Assembly (NCBI GenBank): GCA_020636835.1
Contig: JACJXC010000007.1
Span: 62,001 to 126,000 of the forward strand
Reading direction: 5' to 3'
Length of the DNA: 64,000 nt
From: Bacteroidales bacterium
GTDB taxonomy: Bacteria > Bacteroidota > Bacteroidia > Bacteroidales > Tenuifilaceae
The notes below the pieces were generated by a model. That model did no database searches. It had not been told where the DNA came from and was given only the letters and a program-made list of their open reading frames with translations. Numbering within the stretch: the stretch's first letter is position 1; each line of letters starts with the position of its first letter. Both the position numbers and the translations under genes were made by a program. Positions 8,612-17,188 of the stretch are shown here, piece by piece.

Positions 8612-9229
8612 ATGACCTACATCATAATTGCCATAACAGTTGCTGTATCGTTAATTGCATTTGGCAATAATACCCTGATGCAACGGCTGCTCCTGAACCC
8701 GTACTTGGTTTTCAAAAATAATGAGTGGTACAGGCTCATCACCCATGCCTTTGTACACGTTGGGTTTGTACACCTATTCGTGAACATGTTTGTGCTATAC
8801 TCGTTTGGAATGGCCGCAGAGCACTGGCTAAAACAGCTACAGGTGAGCGGTTACATTAACTCCCCAACTCTACACTTCTACATACTTTACTTTGGTGGAG
8901 TTGTGGTGGCCACATTAACCACACTAAAAAAACACAAGAGCAATCCGTACTACCAAAGCGTAGGCGCATCGGGAGCCGTGTCGGGCTTTGTGTTCTTCTG
9001 CGTATTTTTCGACCCGCTCGAGAGCCTATACCTAATGGCGGTTATTCCTATTCCCGGGATTGTTTTTGCAGTGGCCTACCTGGCCTACTCGCACTACATG
9101 AGTAAGAAAGAGGGCGACGGCATTAATCACGATGCTCACTTTGTAGGAGCGGTGTTCGGATTTATTTATCCCCTGCTTATTAATCCGAAGTTAATACTCC
9201 ACTTTTTGAGTAGCTTGAAGTTGATGTAA
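8612..9229 (+). CDS. Rhomboid-family intramembrane serine protease
   Basis: A 205-residue polytopic membrane protein with about six hydrophobic helices. The catalytic serine is S120 in 'VGASGAVSG' (GxSG motif) and the partner histidine is H174 in 'HDAHFVGAVFGF'. The conserved 'HAFVHVGFVHLFVNMFVL' supplies the oxyanion-side His/Asn (N58). All key residues are present, so activity is expected; substrates are unknown. Its stop overlaps the start of the next gene (TAATG), which implies translational coupling. Confidence 0.92.
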   Translation: MTYIIIAITVAVSLIAFGNNTLMQRLLLNPYLVFKNNEWYRLITHAFVHVGFVHLFVNMFVLYSFGMAAEHWLKQLQVSGYINSPTLHFYILYFGGVVVATLTTLKKHKSNPYYQSVGASGAVSGFVFFCVFFDPLESLYLMAVIPIPGIVFAVAYLAYSHYMSKKEGDGINHDAHFVGAVFGFIYPLLINPKLILHFLSSLKLM

Positions 9230-10110
9230 TGCCTACAAAAAACTTCATCTGGTTAAACGGCAATATTCTGGACGGGAACAGCCCAATGCTGTTCGCAAAT
9301 AATCGGTCGTTCCTATACGGCGATGGAATTTTTGAAACAATTTTAGCCTACGGCACCGAGGCCAAACATATTACGCTCCACTTCGCCCGTTTGATTAAAG
9401 GTATGAAGATTTTGGAAATTGATGTACCACCATACCTCAACGAATCGTTTCTGTCCGAAACCATAGCCCGGCTGCTCAATAAAAATCGGCTTTTCCGGAA
9501 TGCTCGCATTCGCATAACCGTATTCCGCGATACCGACGGGCTATACACCCCCAACGGCAATACCGCAGGCATGCTAATCCAAACCCAGGAAATGGGGACA
9601 AACTTTTACGAACTCAACAAACAGGGATACCTAATCGACATCTATACCGATATTAAGAAACCCATAAACAAACTATCGTCGGTAAAAAGCTGCAATGCGC
9701 TGCTCTTTGTGAAGGCCGGATTATACCGAAAAGCCAACGAGCTGGACGATTGCATAATTCTTAACGAAGAAAACCGGGTTGCCGAAACCGTTTCGTCCAA
9801 CATATTCATTGTGAAAGGGAATACAATTTACACCCCATCGCTGGCCGAAGGCTGCATTCCGGGAATAATGCGCGAGGTTGTGTGTAAAATTGCCCCAACA
9901 CTGGGATACGAAATCAACAAACAGGTTGCCTTTAGCGTAAAAGCGCTAATGGATAGCGATGAGATATTTCTGACGAACTCGATTACTGGAATACGTTGGG
10001 TTTTAGGGGTAAACCAAAACCGATATTTCTGCAACGTAAGCAAAAAGATAGTAACCGCATTGAATAAATACACCTTTGCCGATCAGTTTAAGGATGGATT
10101 TTCGGGATAA
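9229..10110 (+). CDS. Class IV aminotransferase (PabC/BCAT-like)
   Basis: A 293-residue fold-type IV PLP enzyme. 'NNRSFLYGDGIFETILAYG' is the standard N-terminal motif. The Schiff-base lysine is in 'LSSVKSCNALLFVKAGLY' (about 153), followed by 'CIILNEENRVAETVSSNIFIV' and the phosphate-binding 'TPSLAEGCIPGIMREVV'. Candidate activities are 4-amino-4-deoxychorismate lyase, branched-chain aminotransferase or D-amino-acid aminotransferase; sequence reading alone does not separate them, although operon position and size favour a PabC-like enzyme. Its 3' end overlaps the convergent yqgE-like gene by 28 bases. Confidence 0.85.
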   Translation: MPTKNFIWLNGNILDGNSPMLFANNRSFLYGDGIFETILAYGTEAKHITLHFARLIKGMKILEIDVPPYLNESFLSETIARLLNKNRLFRNARIRITVFRDTDGLYTPNGNTAGMLIQTQEMGTNFYELNKQGYLIDIYTDIKKPINKLSSVKSCNALLFVKAGLYRKANELDDCIILNEENRVAETVSSNIFIVKGNTIYTPSLAEGCIPGIMREVVCKIAPTLGYEINKQVAFSVKALMDSDEIFLTNSITGIRWVLGVNQNRYFCNVSKKIVTALNKYTFADQFKDGFSG

Positions 10111-10688
10111 ATTGTCCACACCTTAAACTTATCGCCCAACTGCTGAACCGTAAAATACCAATTATCGTAAGTCCCTTTCATCATCAACTCGGGATCCAAA
10201 TTGGCCACCACCCACGAGTCCTCCTTAATTTCATTGCTCAACTGCTTGGTTCCCCAACCCGCATAGCCAATAAAAACTCTAAAATTCTCCTTGGTCAGTT
10301 TTCCGGCAATGGCTAGCCCTTTAATTGCCTCAATATCGCCGTTTAAGTACACGCCGTTGCCCACATTGTACGAATTGGGAACAACATCGCCAAAAGTGTG
10401 CAAAAAATTGATAGTTTCGGGGCTCACAGGACCTCCAACCGAGATATTCACATCAATATCGGGAAATCCAACAATAATACTACTCAAGCTAAGGTTCAAT
10501 TGACGGTTGATGATGAACCCCATTGTTCCATCCTTATCGTGCTGCACCATAAATATTACAGTTCGCTTAAAGAAAGGATCTGTCAGTTCGGGCTGAGCAA
10601 TAAGAATCCTACCACTCCTAGGCGGAATATGCTCGAACGTAAACTTCAAGTAATCCAATCCATTGTTTTTGGAAGTTGCCATAGCCAT
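10083..10688 (-). CDS. YqgE/AlgH family protein
   Basis: About 201 residues of the YqgE/AlgH (DUF179) fold: 'PRSGRILIAQPELTDPFFKRTVIFMVQHDKDGTMGFIINR' is diagnostic, followed by 'VGGPVSPETINFLHTFG' and 'VFIGYAGWGTKQLSNEI'. The molecular role of the family is unknown. The longest frame begins with TTG at 10706; I prefer the ATG at 10688, with another ATG at 10682. The gene is convergent with, and slightly overlaps, the class IV aminotransferase. Confidence 0.9.
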   Translation of the reverse strand: MAMATSKNNGLDYLKFTFEHIPPRSGRILIAQPELTDPFFKRTVIFMVQHDKDGTMGFIINRQLNLSLSSIIVGFPDIDVNISVGGPVSPETINFLHTFGDVVPNSYNVGNGVYLNGDIEAIKGLAIAGKLTKENFRVFIGYAGWGTKQLSNEIKEDSWVVANLDPELMMKGTYDNWYFTVQQLGDKFKVWTIYPENPSLN

Positions 10689-10876
10689 CAGATTTAATAT
10701 ACACAAACGCTAATCAAAATCAGAAATACGAGAAACGACAAACGAAAATCGTGCCAAAACTTCCCATATTTTCCACAACAGAAACTGAGTATGCCAATGA
10801 AATTATAGCAAAAAGATAAGGCAAAGTATCACGAATAGAGGAAATAACTATATTAGTAAGCATTAAAGCGAAGCCC

Positions 10877-12379
10877 ATGACCCGGAAAATAAAGCAACCA
10901 ACCCTACTGCAAGGGTTTATTCCAATTATTTTTCTCATCCTTTTTCTATCGCTCAACGTTATCTATTTTGGTAACGATACCCTTTCGGGAGCGAACCAGA
11001 TTGCACTACTTTTAGCATCAACAATTGGAGCCGTTATAGCCATCTCGCTCGGGCATGGCTGGGTTACTATTCGGGGAATAATAGTTAAAACCATCGGGTC
11101 GGCCATGCCATCAATACTAATTCTTATGCTGATTGGCGCATTGGCCGGCACTTGGATGATAAGCGGGGTTGTTCCCACGATGATATACTACGGGCTGAAA
11201 ATTCTTCATCCAAAAATATTTCTTTTTGCAACGGTAATTATTTGCTCTCTAGTATCGCTAGCCACAGGCAGCTCTTGGTCAACCGTGGCAACCATAGGAG
11301 TAGCCCTGCTCGGAATCGGCAATGCGCTGGGCTTCGACCCGGCTATTGTAGCAGGGGCAATAATTTCGGGCGCCTACTTTGGCGACAAAATGTCACCGCT
11401 AAGCGATACCACCAACCTAGCCCCTGCAATGGCTGGAACCGACCTATTCACCCACATACGGTACATGGTTTACACCACGGCTCCCACACTGATTATCACA
11501 TTAATCATCTTTTTAGCAATTGGCTTCACATATCAATTCGATGGAATCACCGATGTATCGTCAACGCTAAACACTCTAAAGGAAACCTTTAATATTTCGC
11601 TGTGGCTATTCCTAGTTCCCGTACTCCTAATAGTAGTTATAATAAAAAAACTGCCGCCATTACCCTCAATAATGTTTGGAGTATTGCTGGGCGGTGTTTT
11701 CGCCATAATCCTTCAACCACATATTATTGAGCAGATATCGGGGATAACGGATAATTACATCAAGGCATCATACATTACCGTTATGAAAAGTATGTACGGG
11801 AGCGTTTCGGTGGAAACAACCAATCCGCAAATTACCGAATTGCTTACCACAAGGGGAATGGCCGGAATGATGAACACCATTTGGTTGATTCTTACCGCCA
11901 TGATTTTTGGCGGTGTAATGGAATCGGCGGGTTTACTTGTTAAAATCTCCGAAACCATTATTCGATTCGCCAAGTCGACAGGCTCATTAGTCGCCTCGGT
12001 TGTTGCGAGTTGTTTATTCTTCAATGTAACAGCATCGGATCAGTATATTGCCATTGTGGTTCCGGGCCGTATGTTTGCCAAAACATTCAGGAAGCGTGGG
12101 TTGAAACCAGAACTCCTAAGCCGAACACTGGAAGATTCCGGAACGGTTACCTCGGCACTTATACCTTGGAATACTTGCGGAGCAACACAAGCGGCAGTAC
12201 TTGGGGTACCTACGTTAACTTATGCTCCTTACGCATTCTTCAATATTATTAGCCCATTTATGAGTGTATTTATGGCCGCATTTAATATAAAAATAAGAAA
12301 ATATTCCGAAGAGGAAATGAAGAAAATTGAGGTTGATGATGCAAATATGGAGGAGGCTGAATTAAAGTTTGAGCAATAG
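10877..12379 (+). CDS. NhaC-family Na+/H+ antiporter
   Basis: A 500-residue integral membrane protein with about 12 predicted helices, of the NhaC/ArsB-NhaD superfamily. Family stretches include 'GSSWSTVATIGVALLGIG', 'GAIISGAYFGDKMSPLSDTTNLAPA' (conserved Asp/Thr-rich transport motif) and 'LEDSGTVTSALIPWNTCG'. It likely exchanges cytoplasmic Na+ for H+ at the inner membrane; some relatives exchange malate/lactate or other ions. The charged C-terminal tail is cytoplasmic. It stands alone, divergent from yqgE and convergent with the E1 gene. Confidence 0.92.
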   Translation: MTRKIKQPTLLQGFIPIIFLILFLSLNVIYFGNDTLSGANQIALLLASTIGAVIAISLGHGWVTIRGIIVKTIGSAMPSILILMLIGALAGTWMISGVVPTMIYYGLKILHPKIFLFATVIICSLVSLATGSSWSTVATIGVALLGIGNALGFDPAIVAGAIISGAYFGDKMSPLSDTTNLAPAMAGTDLFTHIRYMVYTTAPTLIITLIIFLAIGFTYQFDGITDVSSTLNTLKETFNISLWLFLVPVLLIVVIIKKLPPLPSIMFGVLLGGVFAIILQPHIIEQISGITDNYIKASYITVMKSMYGSVSVETTNPQITELLTTRGMAGMMNTIWLILTAMIFGGVMESAGLLVKISETIIRFAKSTGSLVASVVASCLFFNVTASDQYIAIVVPGRMFAKTFRKRGLKPELLSRTLEDSGTVTSALIPWNTCGATQAAVLGVPTLTYAPYAFFNIISPFMSVFMAAFNIKIRKYSEEEMKKIEVDDANMEEAELKFEQ

Positions 12380-12391
12380 ATATTAATAACA

Positions 12392-12426
12392 AAACTCTGA
12401 CAGGGTTTTTAACCCTGTCAGAGTTT
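12392..12426. terminator. Perfect 16-bp hairpin between convergent genes, possibly a dispersed palindrome
   Basis: AAACTCTGACAGGGTT (12392-12407) and its exact reverse complement (12411-12426) flank a 3-base TTT loop. It sits in the gap between convergent genes and can serve both. There is no long T-run outside the stem. The core resembles a palindrome I recall as dispersed in Bacteroidota genomes, which cannot be checked here. Confidence 0.7.
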
Positions 12427-12442
12427 ACTACAAAATACTCTT

Positions 12443-14857
12443 CTAGTACAATTTTGGGTATCGCTTTGGATTAGCCTCGTGCATTAGTTGATAAATTCCA
12501 TCGAAAACATCCTCGGCATTTGGATTCGAGAAGTAATCGCCATCGGTTGAGAAAGCCGGACGGTGCTCCTGTGCTGTAATAGTTTTGGGAGCAGAATCTA
12601 AGTACTGATAGCCATTGCGTTCCTCAAGCACCTTCTGCATCATAAAAGCAGTGGCTCCTCCGGGAACATCCTCATCAAAGAATACTACACGATTTGTTTT
12701 CTTAATCGACTCCAGCGCAATATTTGGTAAATCGAACGGAAGTAATGTTTGAACATCTATCAACTCTACAGAGATGCCAAATTCGGCAAGTTGGTCAACG
12801 GCATCCTGCGCAATTCGAACACAACTACCGTAGGTTAACAAGGTTACATCGGTCCCTTCATTTAAAATTTCAGGAATGCCCAGTGGTACCTTGTACTCCC
12901 CAATATTATCGGGACGACGTTCCTTTAAACGATAACCATTTAGCGGCTCAATAACCAAAGCTGGGTCGTCGGATTCGAGCAAGGTATTGTAGAAACCAGC
13001 GGCTTGAGTCATATTGCGTGGAACGCAAACATATATTCCTCGAATTGAGTTAATAACCATACTTAAAGGCGACCCAGAGTGCCAAACACCCTCCAACCTG
13101 TGACCACGAGTACTTATAATCATTGGAGCCATTTGTCCGCCTTTGGTTCTCCAGCGGGTTGTAGCCACATCATCGCTCATTGTTTGAAGTGCGTAAAGCA
13201 AGTAATCGAAATACTGTATTTCGGTTACTGGACGCATTCCTCTTAAGGCTAATCCTAACCCTTGTCCAAGAATTGTAGCCTCGCGAATACCTGTATCGGT
13301 AATTCTATCCTTACCATATTTAGTCTGAATGCCTTCGTACGATTGATTTACGCCACCTATGCCGCCAACATCCTCGCCAAATGCAACAACTAGCGGATTC
13401 TTCTCAAAAACTTTATCCCAGTTATCGCGGAGTATTTCACGACCATTTACCATTGGTGAATTTTCGGTGAATATTGGTTTTATCTCCGTAACTTTCCATG
13501 CAGCGCGGTCGGTTTCGCAGTATAAATCGGTGCTATACCTATCGTATCCATCCTTTTGGTTTCTATCCAGCCAAGCGCCTAAGTCAGTTTGAAGCTTATC
13601 GCGCATTGTACAGTCGGTACAAACATGACGTAGAATTTTCTTGGCTGCACTCATGTTATCCTTACGGATAGGATTTTGAATGGCCTTTAGTTGATTTGTG
13701 ATGATTCCAACCTTATCAACATGTTCGCGCTTACACATACAGGAGCGATTATCGATAATCTTTATAAGTTCGTCGCGCTCTTTCTTAACGGGTGATGTAA
13801 AAGCATCCCAGGCTTTATCGCGAGCAATCTTAGCATCGTCAACGGCCTTTTGTTCTGTTTCGGTAAGTTCTTGCTCTGTCGCAATCTTTTCCTTAAGAAT
13901 CCAGTCGTGAAAGCGCTTATTACAATCAAACTCTTTCTCCCACTCAAGGCGTTCAGCAGATTTATAACGCTCGTGCGAGCCTGATGTGGAGTGACCTTGC
14001 GGTTGAGTAATCTCGGTAACGTGAAAAACTACAGGTACATGCTCTTTACGAGCTCGCTCAACACCCTCGGCAAAAGTTTCAACCATTGCAGGATAATCCC
14101 AACCCTTTACTTTGTAAAGCAGTATTCCGGTAGAATCCTTATCGCCCTTCTCAAAACCTTTAAGAAGTTCAGAGATACTCCCCTTTGCAGTTTGCACCTC
14201 GCGGGGTACGGAAATCCCAAAACCATCGTCCCATACAGCTAAGGCCATAGGTACTTGCATTACAGCAGCGGCATTCATTGTTTCCCAGAAATGGCCCTCG
14301 GATGTACTAGCATCGCCAATGGTTCCGAAAGCAACCTCATTTCCGCTATTGCTAAACTTACTATACTTTGATAGCTCCTTGTTGTCTCTAAACAGTTTTG
14401 AAGCCCATGCAAGACCTAACAATCGTGGCATTTGACCTGCAGTAGGCGATATATCGGCAGTGCTATTTCGTTGCTTGGTTAAATCCTTCCAAGTGCCATC
14501 GTCGTTCAAACTACGGGTGGCAAAGTGATTATTGAAGGTACGGCCAGCATTGCCAGGGTTCAACTTAACATCGGTTTGACCGTAAAGCTGAGCAAAAAAC
14601 TCCTCAGCAGAGAATGCGCCAACGGCCATCATAAAGGTTTGGTCGCGATAGTAGCCCGAACGCCAATCGCCATCCTTGTAGAATTTTGCCAAGGCAATTT
14701 GGGCCAACTCCTTACCATCGCCAAATATTCCAAATTTTGCCTTTCCGGTCAATACCTCTTTACGCCCCATCAAGCTAAGTTGACGGCTTAGCATAGCAAT
14801 GTAGTAATCGTTTAAAATCTCACTCTTAGTGTACTGAATATTATTCTGCTTTACCAT
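12443..14857 (-). CDS. Fused 2-oxo-acid dehydrogenase E1 (alpha + beta), branched-chain type
   Basis: An 804-residue fusion of the alpha and beta subunits of the thiamine-diphosphate E1 component, most like 2-oxoisovalerate (branched-chain) dehydrogenase. The alpha part (about 10-350) contains the ThDP motif region 'GTIGDASTSEGHFWETMNAA'. The beta part (from about 467) starts 'GREILRDNWDKVFEKNPLVVAFGEDVG' and contains 'GSCVRIAQDAVDQL' and 'FFDEDVPGG'. Between them is a charged linker with four Cys at about 373, 375, 413 and 416 (CxC and CxxC). The open frame reaches 15001, but the first 48 residues look non-coding, so I start at the ATG at 14857 ('MVKQNNIQYTK'). E2/E3 genes are not in the window. 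Confidence 0.9.
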   Translation of the reverse strand: MVKQNNIQYTKSEILNDYYIAMLSRQLSLMGRKEVLTGKAKFGIFGDGKELAQIALAKFYKDGDWRSGYYRDQTFMMAVGAFSAEEFFAQLYGQTDVKLNPGNAGRTFNNHFATRSLNDDGTWKDLTKQRNSTADISPTAGQMPRLLGLAWASKLFRDNKELSKYSKFSNSGNEVAFGTIGDASTSEGHFWETMNAAAVMQVPMALAVWDDGFGISVPREVQTAKGSISELLKGFEKGDKDSTGILLYKVKGWDYPAMVETFAEGVERARKEHVPVVFHVTEITQPQGHSTSGSHERYKSAERLEWEKEFDCNKRFHDWILKEKIATEQELTETEQKAVDDAKIARDKAWDAFTSPVKKERDELIKIIDNRSCMCKREHVDKVGIITNQLKAIQNPIRKDNMSAAKKILRHVCTDCTMRDKLQTDLGAWLDRNQKDGYDRYSTDLYCETDRAAWKVTEIKPIFTENSPMVNGREILRDNWDKVFEKNPLVVAFGEDVGGIGGVNQSYEGIQTKYGKDRITDTGIREATILGQGLGLALRGMRPVTEIQYFDYLLYALQTMSDDVATTRWRTKGGQMAPMIISTRGHRLEGVWHSGSPLSMVINSIRGIYVCVPRNMTQAAGFYNTLLESDDPALVIEPLNGYRLKERRPDNIGEYKVPLGIPEILNEGTDVTLLTYGSCVRIAQDAVDQLAEFGISVELIDVQTLLPFDLPNIALESIKKTNRVVFFDEDVPGGATAFMMQKVLEERNGYQYLDSAPKTITAQEHRPAFSTDGDYFSNPNAEDVFDGIYQLMHEANPKRYPKLY

Positions 14858-15001
14858 AATCCACAATTTTAACGGTATAACCTGTTGGTATATACAACAA
14901 TAAAATGGGACTCTTGTTCTAAAATGGGAAAAATAGCAGCAACACCACTCAGGCAAAAGAATAAGCGAGTGCGATGAGTATAAAAAGATCGACAGAAACA
15001 A

Positions 15002-15529
15002 CTAATTAGGCAGCCAGTTTTCAGGAACATCGCGGATAGGAATCTGCACCGAAGAGCTTATTGCACTGGATGCAATCCCATTGGGCACTATGTAGGCAGT
15101 GATGGTAACCATCTCCTCGTCGACACGGATTGTACCATACAAATAGGCATCGGCAATTAAACCCGTAGCCCTAAAGATGCTCTCGTTAATTTTTGAATAT
15201 GCGCTATAACTTGAGGACATGGAGAGATTCCACCCCATCTCATCAATCAAATGATTAACGCTGCTAGGCTCTATCAGATTAAAACTTGAACGCACAACTT
15301 TGCTGGCATTAATTTGATTAACAATTAACTGGTTGAACTTAGGTAGATTATTGTTACTGGTTCGGAATTGGAGCACGGCCAAGTAGGGCTGATTCTTTTT
15401 AGGATAACGGCTCACCAAATCGACAACCAATTTATCGACAGCCTTGTTAATAGCAGGGTAATCATTCGTATTGTTTCGAGGACTATTCCCCCCAAGAAGG
15501 AGAAATAACGCAATATATAAGTAAACCAT
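15002..15529 (-). CDS. Exported FlgO/LpoB-like protein
   Basis: A 175-residue protein with a short hydrophobic N-terminus ('MVYLYIALFLLLGG'), probably a signal peptide. The body 'AINKAVDKLVVDLVSRYP...YLAVLQF' followed by 'SSFNLIEPSSVNHLIDEMGWNLS', 'ATGLIADAYLYGTIRVDEEMVTITAYIV' has the pattern of the FlgO / LpoB / CsgG-like alpha-beta fold (small-molecule-independent envelope proteins that open with a 'vAV.xF' strand). This is recognition by pattern, not by strong motif. No lipobox Cys is seen. It lies directly upstream of the E1 gene on the same strand, about 145 bases from that ATG. Confidence 0.65.
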   Translation of the reverse strand: MVYLYIALFLLLGGNSPRNNTNDYPAINKAVDKLVVDLVSRYPKKNQPYLAVLQFRTSNNNLPKFNQLIVNQINASKVVRSSFNLIEPSSVNHLIDEMGWNLSMSSSYSAYSKINESIFRATGLIADAYLYGTIRVDEEMVTITAYIVPNGIASSAISSSVQIPIRDVPENWLPN

Positions 15530-15631
15530 TTTGTATATAATTTTATATTTTAATCGAATATAATAATTTTTTGATAACTTAAAATTAAATTAATGTTAAT
15601 TTTTAGATCAAACGCTTATTTATCAAGTGAG

Positions 15632-15664
15632 TTGAATTATCTACAAAAAACAGAATTACCTTTG
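15632..15664 (+). promoter_or_regulatory. Bacteroidota promoter for the small membrane-protein genes
   Basis: TTG (15632-15634), 22 bases, then TACCTTTG (15657-15664), an exact -7 consensus. The ATG is 12 bases further on. Confidence 0.65.
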
Positions 15665-15675
15665 CAAAAAAAACA

Positions 15676-15909
15676 ATGAGCATTATCAAACTAATCGCTA
15701 TTACGGCAGCCCTTCTATTAATTGCGATGGCTGCAATGGCCATAAGAATTATATTCCATAAAAGCCACAAATTTACGGAAACATCCACAGGCCATAATAA
15801 AGCGCTGAAAAAGAAAGGCATTACCTGCCCCCGGCACGACGAAATTAAGAAATGGGGCAAAACAAAGAATGAGAGTTGCGCTACTTGTTACGAACACGCC
15901 CGAAACTAA
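15676..15909 (+). CDS. Small single-pass membrane protein with three Cys
   Basis: A 77-residue protein: an N-terminal helix (about 4-26, 'KLIAITAALLLIAMAAMAIRI'-like) followed by a basic soluble tail with cysteines at 51, 68 and 71 (CPRH... CATC). It begins 12 bases after a consensus promoter, which supports it as a real gene. The next small gene shares the N-terminal pattern M-[ST]-I-x-K-L-I-A and a Cys-bearing tail, so the two are probably paralogues. Function is unknown; a metal-binding or redox maturation role is possible because apbE lies next door. Confidence 0.7.
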   Translation: MSIIKLIAITAALLLIAMAAMAIRIIFHKSHKFTETSTGHNKALKKKGITCPRHDEIKKWGKTKNESCATCYEHARN

Positions 15910-15934
15910 TGCTACAGCCGTGAACAATACATAC

Positions 15935-15968
15935 ACTTTTACGTTGCATTAAAAAGCAACGTAAAAGT
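15935..15968 (+). terminator. Hairpin between the two small membrane-protein genes
   Basis: ACTTTTACGTTGC (15935-15947) pairs perfectly with GCAACGTAAAAGT (15956-15968) around an 8-base loop. It ends 7 bases before the second gene's ATG, so it could act as a partial terminator, an RNA stabiliser, or a structure that limits initiation of the second gene. Confidence 0.55.
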
Positions 15969-15975
15969 ATGAACT

Positions 15976-16164
15976 ATGACAATTACAAAACTAATAGCGG
16001 CCAGTACAATAATGATAGCAATTGTATTTATTGGTCTTTCGCTTAAACTGCTTGTGGGCAAATCGAAAAAAACGGAGGGCAACAATAACCGAAAGGGCAT
16101 TGAGTTCGGCTGCGGGTGTGGAAATAGTACATGCCATAATACCCAGTTGAAGAGTGCAAAATAG
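15976..16164 (+). CDS. Small membrane protein with Cys-rich tail (NqrM-like pattern)
   Basis: A 62-residue protein: N-terminal transmembrane helix (about 5-27) and a short tail with 'GIEFGCGCGNSTC' (Cys 46, 48, 53). The tail recalls the C-terminus of NqrM (DUF539), a small membrane protein that works with ApbE in maturing Na+-NQR; NqrM also has an N-terminal helix and a 'GI(D/E)xxCxC' tail. The upstream Cys-Gly-Gly of NqrM is missing, so this is resemblance only. It converges on apbE, whose stop codon is 2 bases away. Confidence 0.7.
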   Translation: MTITKLIAASTIMIAIVFIGLSLKLLVGKSKKTEGNNNRKGIEFGCGCGNSTCHNTQLKSAK

Positions 16165-16166
16165 CA

Positions 16167-17177
16167 TTACTCCACCAAGGTATTCCTCAGCCTATCGTTA
16201 ACCCAAACATTGTAACGCCCCAAACTATCGGAATAAATAAGATAGGCATCCACATGGGGGTTTGCATCCACATAGCGAATACTCCAATCCACCCCCCTTA
16301 CCATAAATGCGGTGGCAATGGCATCGGCTTGGGCTGCTGTTGGAGCAATTACAGTTGCACTGAGCAGCGAGTTCAGAATCGGAAATCCAGTTTTTGGATT
16401 AACGGTATGGGCGTATTTAACCCCATTAACCTCAATAAATTTGCGGTAATTCCCCGAAGTGGCCAATCCGCGCCCATGGCTAAGTTTAATTTTCACCTGA
16501 ACATTTTCGCCCGGCATGGCATTCTCAACGGGTTTATCGAGCCCAACAACCCACAAATCGCCTCTACGGTTAACTCCTCGCGCCACAATCTCCCCACCAA
16601 CCTCAACCAGATAATTACGAATACCCTTGCGTTGTAAAAATCGCGCCACCACATCGGAAGTATATCCTTGCGCTACCGCATTAACATCTATTTGAATATT
16701 AGGGTTTGACTTAATCAATGCCATGCCCTCAACCCGGAGCTGATGCATGCCAATAAGGGGCAAAAGTGAACGAACCTTAGCCGAGTCGATTCCCTGGGTT
16801 TTATCCTTGCCAAAGCCAATAGCCCGAACAACAGGCCCTACCGTAATGTCAAAAGCTCCTCCGGTTTGATGGTACACCGAGTCGGAAATAGCAATAACCT
16901 CAGCCAACATCGAATCGATAGCGGAACACTCGTTCCTATTAATCCTCGATATAATGGAAGAATCATTATAAATCGACATGGAGTTATCGATAACCCGGAA
17001 AATAGAATCGAACTGCGGAGCAAAGTTCCTCTGTAAAGAATCGTAGTAAACAATGCTAAAAGTGGTACCCTGGGTAAACCCATCAACCTGCTGATACTCC
17101 TTGGGCTTTGGAATGGTGCAGGCAAACATTAACTCAAGTGCCACTGCGCAAGCGGCAAACACAAATCGGTGAGACAT
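16167..17177 (-). CDS. apbE: FAD:protein FMN transferase (ApbE lipoprotein)
   Basis: About 336 residues. ApbE transfers FMN from FAD to a Thr of exported flavoproteins such as NqrC/RnfG. Visible marks are 'FTQGTTFSIVYYDS', 'GAFDITVGPVVRAIGFG', 'IDVNAVAQGYTSDVVARFL', 'NYLVEVGGEIVARG' and 'YAHTVNPKTGFPI'. A type II signal peptide ends in 'ELMFAC', with Cys20 as lipidation site, so it should be anchored in the periplasm. I start at the ATG at 17177 rather than the longer frame at 17219 because the lipoprotein signal begins there. It follows the PorP/SprF gene closely (11 bases), perhaps as the last gene of that transcript. No NQR or RNF genes are in the window. Confidence 0.92.
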   Translation of the reverse strand: MSHRFVFAACAVALELMFACTIPKPKEYQQVDGFTQGTTFSIVYYDSLQRNFAPQFDSIFRVIDNSMSIYNDSSIISRINRNECSAIDSMLAEVIAISDSVYHQTGGAFDITVGPVVRAIGFGKDKTQGIDSAKVRSLLPLIGMHQLRVEGMALIKSNPNIQIDVNAVAQGYTSDVVARFLQRKGIRNYLVEVGGEIVARGVNRRGDLWVVGLDKPVENAMPGENVQVKIKLSHGRGLATSGNYRKFIEVNGVKYAHTVNPKTGFPILNSLLSATVIAPTAAQADAIATAFMVRGVDWSIRYVDANPHVDAYLIYSDSLGRYNVWVNDRLRNTLVE

Positions 17178-17188
17178 TGGTTTTTGTA

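Noticed and set aside
14858..15001. N-terminal extension of the fused E1 enzyme.
   Set aside because: The 48 extra residues are Cys/Leu-rich and unlike the family; the ATG at 14857 gives a normal N-terminus.
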